A stretch of 64,000 nucleotides of DNA from Vibrio hepatarius (GTDB lineage: Bacteria > Pseudomonadota > Gammaproteobacteria > Enterobacterales > Vibrionaceae), in assembly GCF_011806575.1 (NCBI RefSeq), contig NZ_JAATOO010000015.1, forward strand, positions 1 to 64,000, in the 5' to 3' direction. The notes under the pieces are model-generated. The model saw nothing but the letters and a program-made list of their open reading frames with translations. It was not told the DNA's origin and made no database searches. The position numbers and the translations under genes were made by a program. Positions 28,345 to 38,733 of the stretch are shown piece by piece (within the stretch, counting starts at the first letter, position 1; every line of letters begins with the position of its first letter).

Positions 28345-29166
28345 TCAATATTTGGGAACTAGTTCCTGACTAAAGGTGCCATTTTTGATGGCACCGATAA
28401 TCTTGTCGGCATTGCCTTCCAACTGTTGATATTTTTTCTCATCAAAGCCGTATAGTAGTTGTAGTTCGCTTTCTGATGCGATTGGTACTCCATATTCTTT
28501 CGCCACCATTGCCCAGATGTATGCTTCTTCTTTTCTTTTAAGTTGGTAGGTTGTGCTGGCTAAAGATTTGAGTACTTCGTTGTTCACTTTATTGTTCTTA
28601 GTGAGCTCAAGGGAACGAATCAGCAGGTCATGCGTTTTTACTTTGTCACGACTGGTGTAGAAAGTGGCGAGATAATATTGCATTTCTGCCGTCTCGAGGA
28701 CAGATTTGCCCTCCAGTTGTAAGAAGCTGCGTTTGGCTTCTTCGTTCCCGGTACGGCTCCAAAGGAAATATAGTGCTTCTGGTGACTTGGACTTGATCAA
28801 ATTACTGATGATCTTTTCCATGTCTTCAGTGGCAAACAGCATCGAGTGAACGCGTCGTTCTTTTAATTCTGTTTGGTCGATAGCTTGGATCTGTGCCGCA
28901 AGCTCTAGACATTTCTTGTATTTGCCTAATAGGTCATATTCTTTGATTTGGTTCTTAGGTGATGGGTTCTTTAAGGCGTCAAAGCGATGCCAAACCAAAT
29001 CAGTTCTAGGTACGCGGCATTGGCCATCGTCCATATTCAAACGTTCACACTGCAAAGCAGGAGTATCGTTGCACAACTGCTCCGTGTTCTTGCGACTTTC
29101 AAAACAGCCAGTCAATGCAATGCAGAGTACGCTTACCGTAAGCGCGTGTGTTTTATTCATCTTCAT
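28345..29166 (-). CDS. DUF2989 family lipoprotein
   Basis: The 273-residue precursor has a lipoprotein signal with lipobox ALTGC (Cys21), then several cysteines (QLCNDTPALQCERL, GQCRVPRTDLVWHRF) and a helical, repeat-like domain such as EALYFLWSRTGNEEAKRSF and AYIWAMVAKEYGVP that resembles Sel1/TPR helical pairs. I recognise it as DUF2989, found in Vibrio and Shewanella; function unknown. It stands alone between msrB and yeaC. Confidence 0.8.
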   Translation of the reverse strand: MKMNKTHALTVSVLCIALTGCFESRKNTEQLCNDTPALQCERLNMDDGQCRVPRTDLVWHRFDALKNPSPKNQIKEYDLLGKYKKCLELAAQIQAIDQTELKERRVHSMLFATEDMEKIISNLIKSKSPEALYFLWSRTGNEEAKRSFLQLEGKSVLETAEMQYYLATFYTSRDKVKTHDLLIRSLELTKNNKVNNEVLKSLASTTYQLKRKEEAYIWAMVAKEYGVPIASESELQLLYGFDEKKYQQLEGNADKIIGAIKNGTFSQELVPKY

Positions 29167-29268
29167 AAGGTGGCTTGTGATCCGTTAGACTTATTTCTTT
29201 ATCGGTCCTTGACTACTTATTAGGGGCGGTTATGTTCTTTGTCGTTCAATTCAATTAAAGGATACACC

Positions 29269-29550
29269 ATGGACGCAAAGCAGTTAATTGATGCCATCAC
29301 ACCTGAAGCTTATGAGCGTCTACTTTTTGCTGTTGAAACAGGAAAGTGGCCTGAGGGTACCCCATTAACTCAAGAGCAGCGCGATTCTTGTATGCAAGCT
29401 GTGATGCTATACCAATCAAAGCATAATAAAGATGCACAGCATATGACGGTTGCTCAAGGCGGTGAGATTAGCTTCAAATCTAAAGCTGAACTCAAAAAGC
29501 AGTTTAACTCTGCTGAAGAAGACATCGTTCGAGTCAACCCAAATCATTAA
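29269..29550 (+). CDS. yeaC: YeaC family protein (DUF1315)
   Basis: The 93-residue protein follows E. coli YeaC closely: MDAKQLIDAITPEAYERL, AVETGKWPEGTPLT, and the conserved AVMLYQSKHNKDAQHMTV. The start at 29269 has AAAGGA eight bases upstream; an upstream in-frame start at 29239 lacks support. Function is unknown, but yeaC is linked to msrB, gapA and yeaD here as in enterobacteria. Confidence 0.9.
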   Translation: MDAKQLIDAITPEAYERLLFAVETGKWPEGTPLTQEQRDSCMQAVMLYQSKHNKDAQHMTVAQGGEISFKSKAELKKQFNSAEEDIVRVNPNH

Positions 29551-29574
29551 GAACTATAGATGGTTCTAAAAAAG

Positions 29575-29600
29575 AAAGGCAGAGTAAACTCTGCCTTTTT
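29575..29600. terminator. Bidirectional terminator between yeaC and ychJ
   Basis: AAAGGCAGAG and CTCTGCCTTT pair around TAAA (29575-29598), with T's on both outgoing strands. Confidence 0.9.
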
Positions 29601-29613
29601 CAATTTCTGCGGG

Positions 29614-30108
29614 TTAACCACAACATTTTTTAAATTTTTTGCCGCTACCACAAATACATGGGTCATTTCGGCCAACTTTGAGGTTCTTAATTGGCTGCGA
29701 TAGGCGCGTATCTTGCGCCTCTTCAGGGAAAGTGCCGTCAATGTAGTACCACTGTCGGCCTTCTTTAACGAAGCGCGAGCGTTCTTGTAGGCAAAACTCT
29801 TCGCCGTCTTGCTTGAAGTAGGCTTTAAACGTCACAAAGCCTTCATTATCCTTAGCACCGCTCTCACTCGATAACACTTCTAACTTGCACCACTCACTGT
29901 CGATAGATTCTGCAATCTCGGTGCGTTGAGATTCCGCTTCGCAGCTTGGGTGATAAGTCTCCACCACAAAATCGGCCAGCTTTTTGACATGAGCAGAGTA
30001 ACGCGCACGCATCAGTTGTTCCGGCACGGTTGCTAAAGTTGGATCTTGGTGGATAGATTCGCAGCAGTCTGTATAAGACTGCCGACTGCCGCACGGGCAT
30101 AACGACAT
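29614..30108 (-). CDS. ychJ: YchJ family SEC-C motif protein
   Basis: The 164-residue protein carries a SEC-C-type zinc motif at each end, [13 protein letters not shown] (residues 4-16) and [15 protein letters not shown] at the C-terminus, around an NTF2-like domain ([24 protein letters not shown]). This layout is the YchJ/UPF0225 family. Role unknown; the SEC-C motif in SecA binds zinc and SecB or ribosomes. It precedes no obvious partner and follows the EAL-HDOD gene by 16 bases on the same strand. Confidence 0.93.
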   Translation of the reverse strand: MSLCPCGSRQSYTDCCESIHQDPTLATVPEQLMRARYSAHVKKLADFVVETYHPSCEAESQRTEIAESIDSEWCKLEVLSSESGAKDNEGFVTFKAYFKQDGEEFCLQERSRFVKEGRQWYYIDGTFPEEAQDTRLSQPIKNLKVGRNDPCICGSGKKFKKCCG

Positions 30109-30124
30109 AATGAAACTCCAAATA

Positions 30125-31339
30125 CTAGCGTTGAACAGAAAGCATTTCAGCCGCCCACGCTACGGCTTCATCGTAGCATTCGCTCAACGTATCTTGTGAT
30201 AAGTGCATTGCTTGACAGAGCTGAGAAACGTCATCCCATTCAGCACGCTCATAGGCTTTAATCAAAGAAAGCAATTGACCTAGTGCACCACTTTCTTCAG
30301 TCAGCGCGAGCTTGATTGCTGTATCAATCGGCACTTCAGCAATGATCTGTTCGATAGGTAAGTCGAGCAAACTATCAAGTAGCGAGAACATGCCCATCAA
30401 GAAGGCTTTGCTTGGGTCTATGTTCGATAGCTGTTTATGGACAAGCAGTTCACAGAAGCGTGCACGTTGAATCGACAGGCCGTACAGGTAGTCCGGTTTT
30501 TGGCTGTCCGTCGACGCCAGCGCCACCAAAGAGATAAACTTACGAATCTTGTCTTCACCAAGATAAATCAGTGCTTGCTTAAACGATTGGATTTTCTTTT
30601 TCACCAGAGAGGACGAGTTAACGTAGGTCAGCAGTTTGTACGATAAGGTGACATCTTTACTGATTAAGGCCTCTACTTTTTCAAAGTCGATTCGCTCATG
30701 TGAAATTTCCGTCAGGAGTTGGATGATGCTCATAAATGACGGCTTCAACGCTTTACGCTGAATCATCTCAGGCTTGCTGAAGAAGTAACCTTGAAAATAG
30801 TCAAAGCCGATTTGCTTAGCGTGTTCAAACTCCTCGTAGGTTTCTACCTTCTCGGCTAGGAATTTGATGCCTGTTTTTGCAAAGCGATCGATGAACAGCT
30901 GCGCTTTTGGCAGTGGTACAATACGAATATCAAACTTGATGATAGAGATGTAAGGAAGAAACTCGCGCCAAGCTTTGGAAGGCACAAAATCGTCAAGTGC
31001 GATTTTATACCCTAACTTACACATCTCTTTGACCGCTTCTAACAGCTCATCCGTTGGTTCACAGTCTTCGAGAATTTCGATGACCAAACTGTCAACCGGA
31101 AAGAGGGTTGGTACACGATTGATCAGGCTCTTATAAGGGAAGTTAACAAAGCCAAGCTTGTCACCCAAAGTTGCGTATTGAGTTGAGAGCACATGATCGG
31201 AAAGAAGACGGCTAGTCGCTTCCTCGGCATCGATAACCGGGAAAGTGTTTTTAGGACCATCCCTAAAAAGAAGTTCGTATCCAAACGTTTTTTTATCTTT
31301 ATCCAGTATTGGTTGCCTGGCAACGTACGAATATTTCAA
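30125..31339 (-). CDS. EAL-HDOD domain signalling protein (YuxH type)
   Basis: The 404-residue protein combines an N-terminal EAL domain with a C-terminal HDOD domain (about residues 195-390). EAL positions for cyclic di-GMP hydrolysis look largely kept: [35 protein letters not shown] and FQGYFFSKP. Loop 6, normally DDFGTGYS, reads DDFVPSKA, so activity is uncertain. The TTG start at 31339 ([12 protein letters not shown]) has AAGGT eight bases upstream; a longer TTG frame from 31372 is less likely. YchJ follows 16 bases on. Confidence 0.87.
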   Translation of the reverse strand: MKYSYVARQPILDKDKKTFGYELLFRDGPKNTFPVIDAEEATSRLLSDHVLSTQYATLGDKLGFVNFPYKSLINRVPTLFPVDSLVIEILEDCEPTDELLEAVKEMCKLGYKIALDDFVPSKAWREFLPYISIIKFDIRIVPLPKAQLFIDRFAKTGIKFLAEKVETYEEFEHAKQIGFDYFQGYFFSKPEMIQRKALKPSFMSIIQLLTEISHERIDFEKVEALISKDVTLSYKLLTYVNSSSLVKKKIQSFKQALIYLGEDKIRKFISLVALASTDSQKPDYLYGLSIQRARFCELLVHKQLSNIDPSKAFLMGMFSLLDSLLDLPIEQIIAEVPIDTAIKLALTEESGALGQLLSLIKAYERAEWDDVSQLCQAMHLSQDTLSECYDEAVAWAAEMLSVQR

Positions 31340-31465
31340 GATGTTTACCTTGCTCGGAGAGTAAATCAACAATTCACAGCAGCATGACTACTGTACTTAA
31401 AACGGAACAAGCATTCTGGGTCTTCAAAATTAACAGCTAAAACTGGTTAATGTAAGACAAAGTAA

Positions 31466-32191
31466 TTACAAAAATGGTCTGGCTTGTAGCTCTATATTTT
31501 TTTTATCGCATACCAGTACGGACCCTTGAGTGTACCAATCCCCTAAGACAATTCTAGTATTAGTAGATTGATTCGTCTCAAATATATGAACATTAGGACG
31601 GTGAGTATGACCATGAATCATCAAATCAACTTGGTGCATTTCCATCACGCGTTCTACTTCTTCTTGAGTCACGTCCATGATTTCAAGAGACTTAGTTTGT
31701 TTATCGTCTCTGATATCAGATTGAATTTTACTGACAATTTTCGCTTTAATAAACATTGGGATGCGATTAAACAGCCATTGCAGCCATTTTTGATTCACTT
31801 TTTTACGAAACTTCAAATAATTGACATCTTGTGTGCAAAGTGTGTCCCCATGTAGTAGCACTGCCTTTCGTCCATATAGGTCAATCACGGTTTCATCACC
31901 GAGCAGTGTTATACCCGTTTGCTTGGCAAATCGCTTGCCGACCAAAAAGTCACGATTGCCTTTAGTAAAGAAGCAAGGGACGCCAGCATCAGTCAGTCGT
32001 TTAAACTCACTTCGGACAAAGTTAGCAAAATCGGATTTGTCGTCGTCACCAATCCAAAAATCAAATAAGTCTCCTAACACATAGAGCGCATCGGCTTTGA
32101 CTGCTTCTTCTCTCATAAACTGAGCAAAGCATTGATTGATAGAGGGAGTCGCGGGGGAAAGATGGAGATCGGAGATAAATAGCGTGGACAT
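31466..32191 (-). CDS. lpxH: UDP-2,3-diacylglucosamine diphosphatase
   Basis: LpxH (241 residues) cleaves UDP-2,3-diacylglucosamine to lipid X in lipid A synthesis, as a peripheral inner-membrane enzyme. Metallophosphatase motifs are in order: Asp8/His10 in ISDLHLS, Asp41 in VLGDLFDFW, Asn79-Arg80 in KGNRDF, His114 in LLHGD, and IHGHTHRP near residue 200. It lies 64 bases downstream of ppiB on the same strand, as is common in gammaproteobacteria. Confidence 0.96.
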   Translation of the reverse strand: MSTLFISDLHLSPATPSINQCFAQFMREEAVKADALYVLGDLFDFWIGDDDKSDFANFVRSEFKRLTDAGVPCFFTKGNRDFLVGKRFAKQTGITLLGDETVIDLYGRKAVLLHGDTLCTQDVNYLKFRKKVNQKWLQWLFNRIPMFIKAKIVSKIQSDIRDDKQTKSLEIMDVTQEEVERVMEMHQVDLMIHGHTHRPNVHIFETNQSTNTRIVLGDWYTQGSVLVCDKKNIELQARPFL

Positions 32192-32222
32192 ATAACTCAG
32201 TTACCTACTGGAATGGGCAAGA

Positions 32223-32247
32223 GGGAGGAGCGATAAGTGCTCCTCCC
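32223..32247. other. Perfect hairpin between ppiB and lpxH
   Basis: GGGAGGAGC and GCTCCTCCC form a 9-bp stem around GATAAGT. No T-run follows on either strand, so it is not a typical terminator; it may modulate read-through or mRNA decay between the two genes. Confidence 0.55.
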
Positions 32248-32255
32248 AACCATCA

Positions 32256-32750
32256 TTATTCTTCGATGGTTGCGCCAGTGATTACCACATCTTCAAGTGG
32301 TACATCTTGGTGCATGCCGTAAGAACCAGTGCTTACGCCTTTGATTTTGTTTACTACGTCCATGCCTTCAACAACTTCGCCGAATACACAGTAACCCCAA
32401 CCATCAAGGCTTTCGCTACGGAAATCTAGGAAAGTGTTGTTGTTCACGTTGATAAAGAACTGAGAGCTTGCTGAATGCGGCTCCATAGTACGAGCCATCG
32501 CGAGTGTACCCACTTTGTTGCTTAGGCCGTTGTTCGCTTCATTCTTAATTGGAGCGCGAGTTGGTTTTTCACGTAAACCAGACTCCATGCCGCCACCTTG
32601 AATCATGAAACCATCGATAACACGGTGGAATAGCGTGTTGTCGTAGAAACCATCACGGCAGTACTGTAGAAAGTTCGCGCTTGTTTCCGGTGCTTTTTCT
32701 TCATTAAGCTGAATTTTGATGTCACCAAAATTAGTGTGAAGGGTGATCAT
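32256..32750 (-). CDS. ppiB: Peptidyl-prolyl cis-trans isomerase B (cyclophilin)
   Basis: The 164-residue cytosolic cyclophilin begins [21 protein letters not shown] and keeps the active-site stretches [32 protein letters not shown] and [14 protein letters not shown]. There is no signal peptide, which separates it from periplasmic PpiA. It speeds proline isomerisation in protein folding. It is divergent from cysS, the usual arrangement in this group. Confidence 0.96.
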   Translation of the reverse strand: MITLHTNFGDIKIQLNEEKAPETSANFLQYCRDGFYDNTLFHRVIDGFMIQGGGMESGLREKPTRAPIKNEANNGLSNKVGTLAMARTMEPHSASSQFFINVNNNTFLDFRSESLDGWGYCVFGEVVEGMDVVNKIKGVSTGSYGMHQDVPLEDVVITGATIEE

Positions 32751-32903
32751 GATTATGTCCTTTACATATGTTTTTGATTTGAACCAGAGATTCTATCTCA
32801 ACTTTTCGGACATTAACATGCGAAAAGTCGAGGCTAAGTGATGAGTATAGGCATTATTGGGCGCTTTTTACGCTTTGTAGGGATTACTTAACATGGCTCG
32901 AAT

Positions 32904-32912
32904 TGATATACT
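32904..32912 (+). promoter_or_regulatory. Extended -10 promoter element of cysS
   Basis: TGA-TATACT carries an extended -10 (TGN before a hexamer with 5 of 6 consensus bases) about 40 bases upstream of the cysS start; no good -35 is seen at 17 bases, which fits extended -10 promoters. Confidence 0.5.
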
Positions 32913-32952
32913 GACCCACTATTTTGTTTAACCTAATAATTAGATAGAGATC

Positions 32953-34335
32953 ATGTTAAAGATATATAACACACTCACAAGACAGAAAGAGGAATTCAAA
33001 CCAATCAATGCTGGCAAAGTCGGCATGTATGTCTGTGGGGTAACCATCTACGATCTCTGTCACATCGGTCACGGCCGTACGTTTGTGTCGTTTGATGTCG
33101 TGGCTCGCTACCTACGTTACCTAGGTTATGATCTTACGTTTGTACGTAACATCACTGACATCGACGACAAAATCATCAAACGTGCGAATGAAAATGGCGA
33201 GAGCTGTGATTCATTGACGGAACGTCTGATTGGCGAAATGTACGCAGATTTTGACGCGTTAAACATGAAGCGCCCTGATATCGAACCGCGCGCGACGCAA
33301 TACATCGACGAGATCATCGAATTGGTTGAGAAACTGATTGAACGTGGTTTTGCGTACGTTGCTTCTAACGGCGACGTTATGTTTGAAGTAGGTAAATTTG
33401 ACGAATACGGTAAGCTATCAAAACAAGATTTGGACCAACTTCAAGCCGGTGCCCGCGTTGACGTAGAAAGTGCAAAACGCAGCCCACTGGACTTTGTTCT
33501 GTGGAAAATGTCTAAGCCAGGCGAACCAACATGGGAATCACCGTGGGGCCCTGGTCGTCCGGGTTGGCACATCGAATGTTCAGCAATGAACTCGTCAATT
33601 CTTGGCAACCACTTTGATATTCACGGTGGTGGTTCTGACCTGCAGTTCCCACACCATGAAAACGAAATTGCACAATCTTGCTGTGCGCACGGCACTCAGT
33701 ACGTTAATACTTGGATGCACAGCGGCATGGTGATGGTGGATAAAGAGAAGATGTCTAAGTCGCTTGGCAACTTCTTCACCATTCGTGATGTATTGCAGCA
33801 CTACGATGCGGAAACAGTGCGTTACTTCCTGATGTCTGGTCACTATCGTAGCCAACTGAACTACAGCGAAGAAAACCTCAATCAAGCACGTGCGTCTTTA
33901 GAGCGTTTATACACTGCGCTACGTGGCCTAGATCAAACGGCTTCTGCAGCGGGTGGTGAAGAGTACGTGTCGCGTTTTGCCGCAGCGATGAACGATGACT
34001 TCAATACACCAGAAGCTTATTCCGTTCTGTTTGATATGGCGCGTGAAATCAACCGTCTGAAAACAGAAGACTTATCGTCAGCGAACTCTTTAGGTGCGCT
34101 AATGCGTGAACTTGCGGATGTGATTGGTATTTTGCACCAAGACCCAGAATCCTTCCTAAAAGGTGATGCGGGTAACGATGACGAAGTCGCTGAAATTGAA
34201 GCGCTAATTAAGCTTCGTAACGACAGCCGTGCAGCTAAAGATTGGGCGAACGCGGATATGGCGCGCGACAAGCTGACGGAAATGGGTATCGTTCTGGAAG
34301 ATGGTCCAGAAGGCACAACGTGGCGTCGTAAGTAA
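32953..34335 (+). CDS. cysS: Cysteinyl-tRNA synthetase
   Basis: The 460-residue class I synthetase charges tRNA-Cys. It shows the nucleotide-binding HIGH motif at residues 37-40 ([12 protein letters not shown]), the zinc and cysteine-binding residues Cys28 and WHIECSAM with [11 protein letters not shown], and KMSKSLGNF near residue 265. A DALR-type C-terminal domain ends TTWRRK. It stands divergent from ppiB and ends in its own terminator. Confidence 0.98.
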   Translation: MLKIYNTLTRQKEEFKPINAGKVGMYVCGVTIYDLCHIGHGRTFVSFDVVARYLRYLGYDLTFVRNITDIDDKIIKRANENGESCDSLTERLIGEMYADFDALNMKRPDIEPRATQYIDEIIELVEKLIERGFAYVASNGDVMFEVGKFDEYGKLSKQDLDQLQAGARVDVESAKRSPLDFVLWKMSKPGEPTWESPWGPGRPGWHIECSAMNSSILGNHFDIHGGGSDLQFPHHENEIAQSCCAHGTQYVNTWMHSGMVMVDKEKMSKSLGNFFTIRDVLQHYDAETVRYFLMSGHYRSQLNYSEENLNQARASLERLYTALRGLDQTASAAGGEEYVSRFAAAMNDDFNTPEAYSVLFDMAREINRLKTEDLSSANSLGALMRELADVIGILHQDPESFLKGDAGNDDEVAEIEALIKLRNDSRAAKDWANADMARDKLTEMGIVLEDGPEGTTWRRK

Positions 34336-34345
34336 TCAACCTTTC

Positions 34346-34376
34346 TAAAGGGCTGTCACTACAGCCCTTTTCTTTG
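34346..34376 (+). terminator. Terminator after cysS
   Basis: AAAGGGCTGT and ACAGCCCTTT pair around CACT (34347-34370), followed by TCTTTG. Confidence 0.88.
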
Positions 34377-34407
34377 TTTATAACTTGGTTAGTGTAGGTA
34401 CCAATCT

Positions 34408-34986
34408 GTGGCTCAGATGTATTTCTATTACTCCGCGATGAATGCGGGTAAATCCACCACTCTTCTTCAATCTTCATTTAACTATCAAGAGCGCGGTATG
34501 ACACCAGTCATTTTCACCGCAGCATTGGACGACCGTTACGGTGTCGGTAAAGTTAGCTCTCGAATTGGTCTGCAATCCGACGCGCATTTGTACCGTAGTG
34601 ATACGGACCTGTACTTTGAAATTGCGTCGCTGCATGAGGTAGAGCAACGTCACTGTATTTTGGTCGATGAGTGTCAGTTTTTGACTCGTGAGCAAGTTTA
34701 CCAACTGACGGAAGTCGTGGATAAATTGGGTATTCCAGTATTGTGCTATGGTCTGAGAACGGACTTCCTAGGTGAGCTGTTTGAAGGCAGTAAGTATTTA
34801 CTTTCTTGGGCAGATAAGCTGGTTGAGCTAAAAACTATTTGCCACTGTGGTCGTAAAGCCAATATGGTTATCCGAACCGATGAGCACGGTAATGCGATTG
34901 CCGAAGGGGCGCAAGTGGATATTGGTGGTAATGACCGCTACGTATCAGTATGCCGACAGCACTACAAAGAAGCGATGGGTAAATAA
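34408..34986 (+). CDS. tdk: Thymidine kinase
   Basis: The 192-residue type II thymidine kinase phosphorylates thymidine for salvage. GTG at 34408 gives [17 protein letters not shown], matching the E. coli start; the P-loop is AMNAGKST (residues 10-17). The Walker-B-like stretch [14 protein letters not shown], the lasso-loop zinc cysteines (CHCGRKA and VCRQH) and the substrate loop GGNDRYVSV are present. It is flanked by terminators and is monocistronic. Confidence 0.97.
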   Translation: MAQMYFYYSAMNAGKSTTLLQSSFNYQERGMTPVIFTAALDDRYGVGKVSSRIGLQSDAHLYRSDTDLYFEIASLHEVEQRHCILVDECQFLTREQVYQLTEVVDKLGIPVLCYGLRTDFLGELFEGSKYLLSWADKLVELKTICHCGRKANMVIRTDEHGNAIAEGAQVDIGGNDRYVSVCRQHYKEAMGK

Positions 34987-35002
34987 TCCAAGCCGCAGAC
35001 AC

Positions 35003-35031
35003 AAAAAACGGAGCATGTAGCTCCGTTTTTT
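35003..35031. terminator. Bidirectional terminator between tdk and infA
   Basis: AAAAAACGGAGC and GCTCCGTTTTTT form a 12-bp stem around ATGTA, with T's on both outgoing strands. Confidence 0.92.
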
Positions 35032-35052
35032 GTTGTATTCGATAATCAGAGA

Positions 35053-35271
<219 letters not shown>

Positions 35272-35352
35272 TTAATCCTCTTTTAAAAAATGGGCAATTT
35301 TGCTCGCCGTATAATGCCGAACAAAATGAATTTAGTAAAGTTGGAGCGTATT

Positions 35353-36051
35353 CTACCCTCGCCAACGCTGATTTACTAGCCTTTGATGGCGTTGAAAGCG
35401 GACTTTATAGCTCATTGCTGGACATTCATCAATTTGATAACCAAGGTACAGCCACTGTTTTCCTTCTCGCTGACAGTATTCCAGTTGAATCAGTACCCCC
35501 AGTGTTCCTAGAGATATTTCGTAGTCCGGATCATAGAAGGTATAGAAGGCGCTGGCACTGTTCGTCAGGATGTCGGTAACGGCGATCGCGACCAGTTTAT
35601 CGTCGTCGTAAAGGTGTAAATATTGGGTGTTGAGCCAGTTACACTGTGAGAATTGGGCGAACTCATCCTGCTTAGGCGGATACATTGAACCAGTATGGTG
35701 ACGAGCTTCGATGTAACGTGAATAAAGGCCAAACCAACCATCATCCATGTGTGATTTGAACGCCCACTGATAATCTCGGGTCTTGCTGCGCAGCCTTTTC
35801 TGGCTTTTTGACGGCTGGAAATCTGGCACAGCGACACGCAGCGCTTCACACGCTTGGCAGTTATCGCAATGGGGCTTGTAGATGGTGTTTCCGCTGCGTC
35901 GGAATCCGTTTGCGAGTAATACTTCGTAGTTCGAGGTTGTGTGCATTGCGGGATCAAGCGCCACTGCCACTCGTTCCTGTCGTTCGGTCAAGTAGCTACA
36001 AGGATGGCTGTCAGTCAGGCCAATACGTATTTGCTGAAGATCAGAGCTCAT
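35353..36051 (-). CDS. bpt: Aspartate/glutamate leucyltransferase
   Basis: The 232-residue enzyme adds leucine to N-terminal Asp or Glu and so marks proteins for ClpAP through ClpS. It shows the ATE-type zinc-binding N-terminus HPCSYLTERQE and CDNCQACEALRV, and the conserved GSMYPP and FYDPDYEISLGTLG of Bpt. The start overlaps the end of aat by 11 bases, so the two N-degron transferases are translationally coupled. Confidence 0.96.
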   Translation of the reverse strand: MSSDLQQIRIGLTDSHPCSYLTERQERVAVALDPAMHTTSNYEVLLANGFRRSGNTIYKPHCDNCQACEALRVAVPDFQPSKSQKRLRSKTRDYQWAFKSHMDDGWFGLYSRYIEARHHTGSMYPPKQDEFAQFSQCNWLNTQYLHLYDDDKLVAIAVTDILTNSASAFYTFYDPDYEISLGTLGVLIQLEYCQREGKQWLYLGYQIDECPAMSYKVRFQRHQRLVNQRWRG

Positions 36052-36769
36052 TTATACCCTCTAGCGGTAATGCCAACCACTGTTCACTAAAACAACGTTT
36101 ATCGATAGGCTCGTTTCTATAGGATAGCAGTGTTTGCGCAAATTCCTCTCGCTGCAATTCATACGCTCCCAAAGATTTAAGGTGAGGATTCATCACTTGG
36201 CAGTCGATTAACTTACCGCCAAACTGCTGAAAGTGATGGCAAAAGTACCACAGTGCGACTTTTGACGCGTTGGTGCTCAAGCTAAACATCGACTCGCCAC
36301 AAAAAATCTGTCCTACGGAAATACCGTATAAACCGCCGATGAGCTTCTCATCTTGCCACACTTCAACTGAGTGGCAGTTTCCTCGTTGAGCGAGTCGTTT
36401 GTAGGCGGCACGCATATCTTCGTTTAACCACGTTTCTTCTTTGCTTCGTACTGCGGCACAGAAATCGATCACCGAGTCAGTGGCTTTATTTATACTTACC
36501 TTATAAGCGTGCCTTTTTTGAAATTTTTTGAGACTTTTGGCGGGTTTAAAAGTCATAGGGTTAAAGACTGCGCGTGGAGTAGGGTTCCACCATAAGATGG
36601 GTTCACCTGGCCCATACCAAGGGAAAATGCCATGCTGGTACGCTAGCAGCAATCGCTCTGGCGACAAATCACCGCCAAAGGCAAGTAGACCATTCGGGTC
36701 GTTAAGCGCTTCTTCAGGTGATGGAAACCATAATTCGTCTGGGTCTAACTCAGTCAGATAAATTGCCAT
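36041..36769 (-). CDS. aat: Leucyl/phenylalanyl-tRNA-protein transferase
   Basis: The 242-residue enzyme adds Leu or Phe to N-terminal Arg or Lys, the other entry to the bacterial N-degron pathway. It begins MAIYLTELDPDELWFPSPEEA and has GLLAFGGDLSPERLLLAYQHGIFPWY, WWNPTPRAVF and GLYGISVGQIFCGESMFS, all diagnostic. The start at 36769 is chosen over 36835, which would add 22 non-homologous residues. It is divergent from the glycine-zipper gene. Confidence 0.96.
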   Translation of the reverse strand: MAIYLTELDPDELWFPSPEEALNDPNGLLAFGGDLSPERLLLAYQHGIFPWYGPGEPILWWNPTPRAVFNPMTFKPAKSLKKFQKRHAYKVSINKATDSVIDFCAAVRSKEETWLNEDMRAAYKRLAQRGNCHSVEVWQDEKLIGGLYGISVGQIFCGESMFSLSTNASKVALWYFCHHFQQFGGKLIDCQVMNPHLKSLGAYELQREEFAQTLLSYRNEPIDKRCFSEQWLALPLEGINEL

Positions 36770-36788
36770 AAATACGAGGAAACAAGGT

Positions 36789-37244
36789 ATGAGAAAGTGG
36801 TTATGGATATTATTGATTTTTCCTTTGCTTGCCAATGCAGCGTATGAAAGAAATAAAGCCCGACCAGTAAATGATGTCGTGTTTGGCCAAGTTGAAACAG
36901 TCCGTTACATGACCCAACAGGATGTGGTTCGCGCGGAACACAACGGCTGGGAGACGCTGCTGGGGGCCGTGGTTGGTGGTGTGATAGGCAATCAGTTTGG
37001 TGGCGGACGAGGCAAAGAAGTCGCCACGGCGATTGGCGCGGTGGCTGGAGCAACGATAGTGAGAAACCAAGCTCAGCAAGAATATCGGGTCGAATATCGT
37101 TTGGTAGAGATTTTGATCAAAACCGAAAAAGGGAAGTTGATTGACGTTATTCAAGATGTGGACAACAACATGCTGTTTGAGCGTGGTGATAGAGTTCGTA
37201 TCCTCTATTTTGACGATGGAGTCAGAGTGGATAAAGAGTACTGA
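36789..37244 (+). CDS. Glycine-zipper 2TM domain envelope protein
   Basis: The 151-residue precursor has a signal peptide (about residues 1-18, MRKWLWILLIFPLLANAA) and a glycine zipper near residues 58-88 (LGAVVGGVIGNQFGGG, then TAIGAVAGATIV), as in Rickettsia 17-kDa antigen and SlyB-like proteins. The C-terminal part is a small beta domain (YRVEYRLVEILIKTE). There is no lipobox. It is probably an outer-membrane-associated or periplasmic protein of unknown role. Confidence 0.8.
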   Translation: MRKWLWILLIFPLLANAAYERNKARPVNDVVFGQVETVRYMTQQDVVRAEHNGWETLLGAVVGGVIGNQFGGGRGKEVATAIGAVAGATIVRNQAQQEYRVEYRLVEILIKTEKGKLIDVIQDVDNNMLFERGDRVRILYFDDGVRVDKEY

Positions 37245-37402
37245 TGGCGAACTGGTAGTACTTCATCCTAAACTGCATAAATATCCTTATTTAATGCCGA
37301 TTAGAGGCTAGTTTTACGTAAAGTTTTTAGATAGTCTGCAAGTACGAAGAATTTTTCATCGTCCGGTGAGTAAGGCTGGGCGAGCAAGGAATATCAATTT
37401 TA

Positions 37403-38683
37403 ATGGAAAGCCTTACGTTACAACCTATCAATAAAGTCAATGGTGAGGTTAACTTACCTGGTTCAAAAAGTGTTTCTAACCGCGCGCTACTTTTGGCTGC
37501 GTTGGCAAAAGGAACGACGCGTCTAACTAACCTGCTCGACAGTGACGATATCCGTCATATGCTGAATGCGCTGACTAAGCTTGGCGTTAAGTATCAGCTT
37601 TCGGATGACAAAACCGTGTGTGAAGTGGAAGGTCTGGGCAAAGCGTTTGAAGCGACAGAAGCTCAAGAGCTGTTTCTTGGTAACGCGGGTACTGCGATGC
37701 GTCCATTGGCGGCAGCACTGTGTTTAGGCCGTGGCGAGTTTGTGTTAACCGGTGAGCCACGTATGAAAGAGCGCCCAATCGGCCACTTGGTGGAGGCTCT
37801 TAAACAAGCTGGTGCGCAAGTAGAATACTTGGAAAATGAAAATTACCCACCGCTTAAGATTACCGGTACTGGTCTAGCCGGCGGTACGGTCGAAATTGAC
37901 GGTTCTATCTCAAGCCAGTTCCTGACCGCATTTTTAATGTCTGCGCCACTTGCGCAAGACGATGTGACGATAAAGATCATCGGTGAACTCGTTTCTAAAC
38001 CGTACATCGATATTACGCTGCACATTATGGCGCAGTTTGGCGTTGAAGTTGAAAACCGTGACTACCAAGAATTTGTTATCCGTAGCGGCCAATCGTACAT
38101 TGCTCCTGGCGATTTCTTGGTTGAAGGTGATGCGTCATCAGCGTCTTACTTTTTAGCGGCGGCGGCGATCAAAGGCGGTGAAATCAAAGTTACCGGTATT
38201 GGTAGGAAGAGTATTCAAGGTGACATTCAATTTGCTGACGCGCTAGAAAAAATGGGCGCTGAAATTGAATGGGGCGATGACTACGTGATCTCTCGTGTCG
38301 GTCAGTTGAAAGCGGTTGATATGGACTTTAACCATATCCCAGACGCGGCAATGACGATCGCGACCACAGCTCTGTTTGCAGAAGGTACAACGGCAATTCG
38401 TAACGTGTACAACTGGCGCGTAAAAGAAACAGACCGTCTGGCAGCAATGGCAACTGAGCTACGCAAAGTCGGTGCGGAAGTGGAAGAGGGGGAAGATTAC
38501 ATTATCGTCACGCCACCTGCTCAACTGAAGCACGCTGCAATCGACACCTATGACGACCACCGAATGGCAATGTGTTTTTCATTGGTTGCTCTGAGTGACA
38601 CGCCAGTGACCATCAATGACCCAAAATGTACCTCAAAGACGTTCCCTGACTACTTTGATAAGCTAGAGTCGTTAAGCTGTTAG
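37403..38683 (+). CDS. aroA: 3-phosphoshikimate 1-carboxyvinyltransferase (EPSP synthase)
   Basis: The 426-residue shikimate pathway enzyme joins shikimate-3-phosphate and phosphoenolpyruvate. It has [12 protein letters not shown] (from residue 19), the PEP-site [10 protein letters not shown] (94-103), the paired domains of the EPT fold, and DDHRMAM with [12 protein letters not shown] near the C-terminus. The class I pattern with Gly96-Ala97 region intact fits the usual glyphosate-sensitive enzyme. Confidence 0.98.
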   Translation: MESLTLQPINKVNGEVNLPGSKSVSNRALLLAALAKGTTRLTNLLDSDDIRHMLNALTKLGVKYQLSDDKTVCEVEGLGKAFEATEAQELFLGNAGTAMRPLAAALCLGRGEFVLTGEPRMKERPIGHLVEALKQAGAQVEYLENENYPPLKITGTGLAGGTVEIDGSISSQFLTAFLMSAPLAQDDVTIKIIGELVSKPYIDITLHIMAQFGVEVENRDYQEFVIRSGQSYIAPGDFLVEGDASSASYFLAAAAIKGGEIKVTGIGRKSIQGDIQFADALEKMGAEIEWGDDYVISRVGQLKAVDMDFNHIPDAAMTIATTALFAEGTTAIRNVYNWRVKETDRLAAMATELRKVGAEVEEGEDYIIVTPPAQLKHAAIDTYDDHRMAMCFSLVALSDTPVTINDPKCTSKTFPDYFDKLESLSC

Positions 38684-38695
38684 TTCATTGCATGA

Positions 38696-38724
38696 AAAAG
38701 CCAGAGTTTACGCTCTGGCTTTTT
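38696..38724. terminator. Bidirectional terminator between aroA and yciN
   Basis: AAAAGCCAGAG and CTCTGGCTTTT form an 11-bp stem around TTTACG, with T's on both outgoing strands. Confidence 0.9.
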
Positions 38725-38733
38725 TCTGGTCTG

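Noticed and set aside
32223-32247. Calling the GGGAGGAGC hairpin a terminator for ppiB
   Set aside because: No T-run follows on either strand; listed only as a hairpin.
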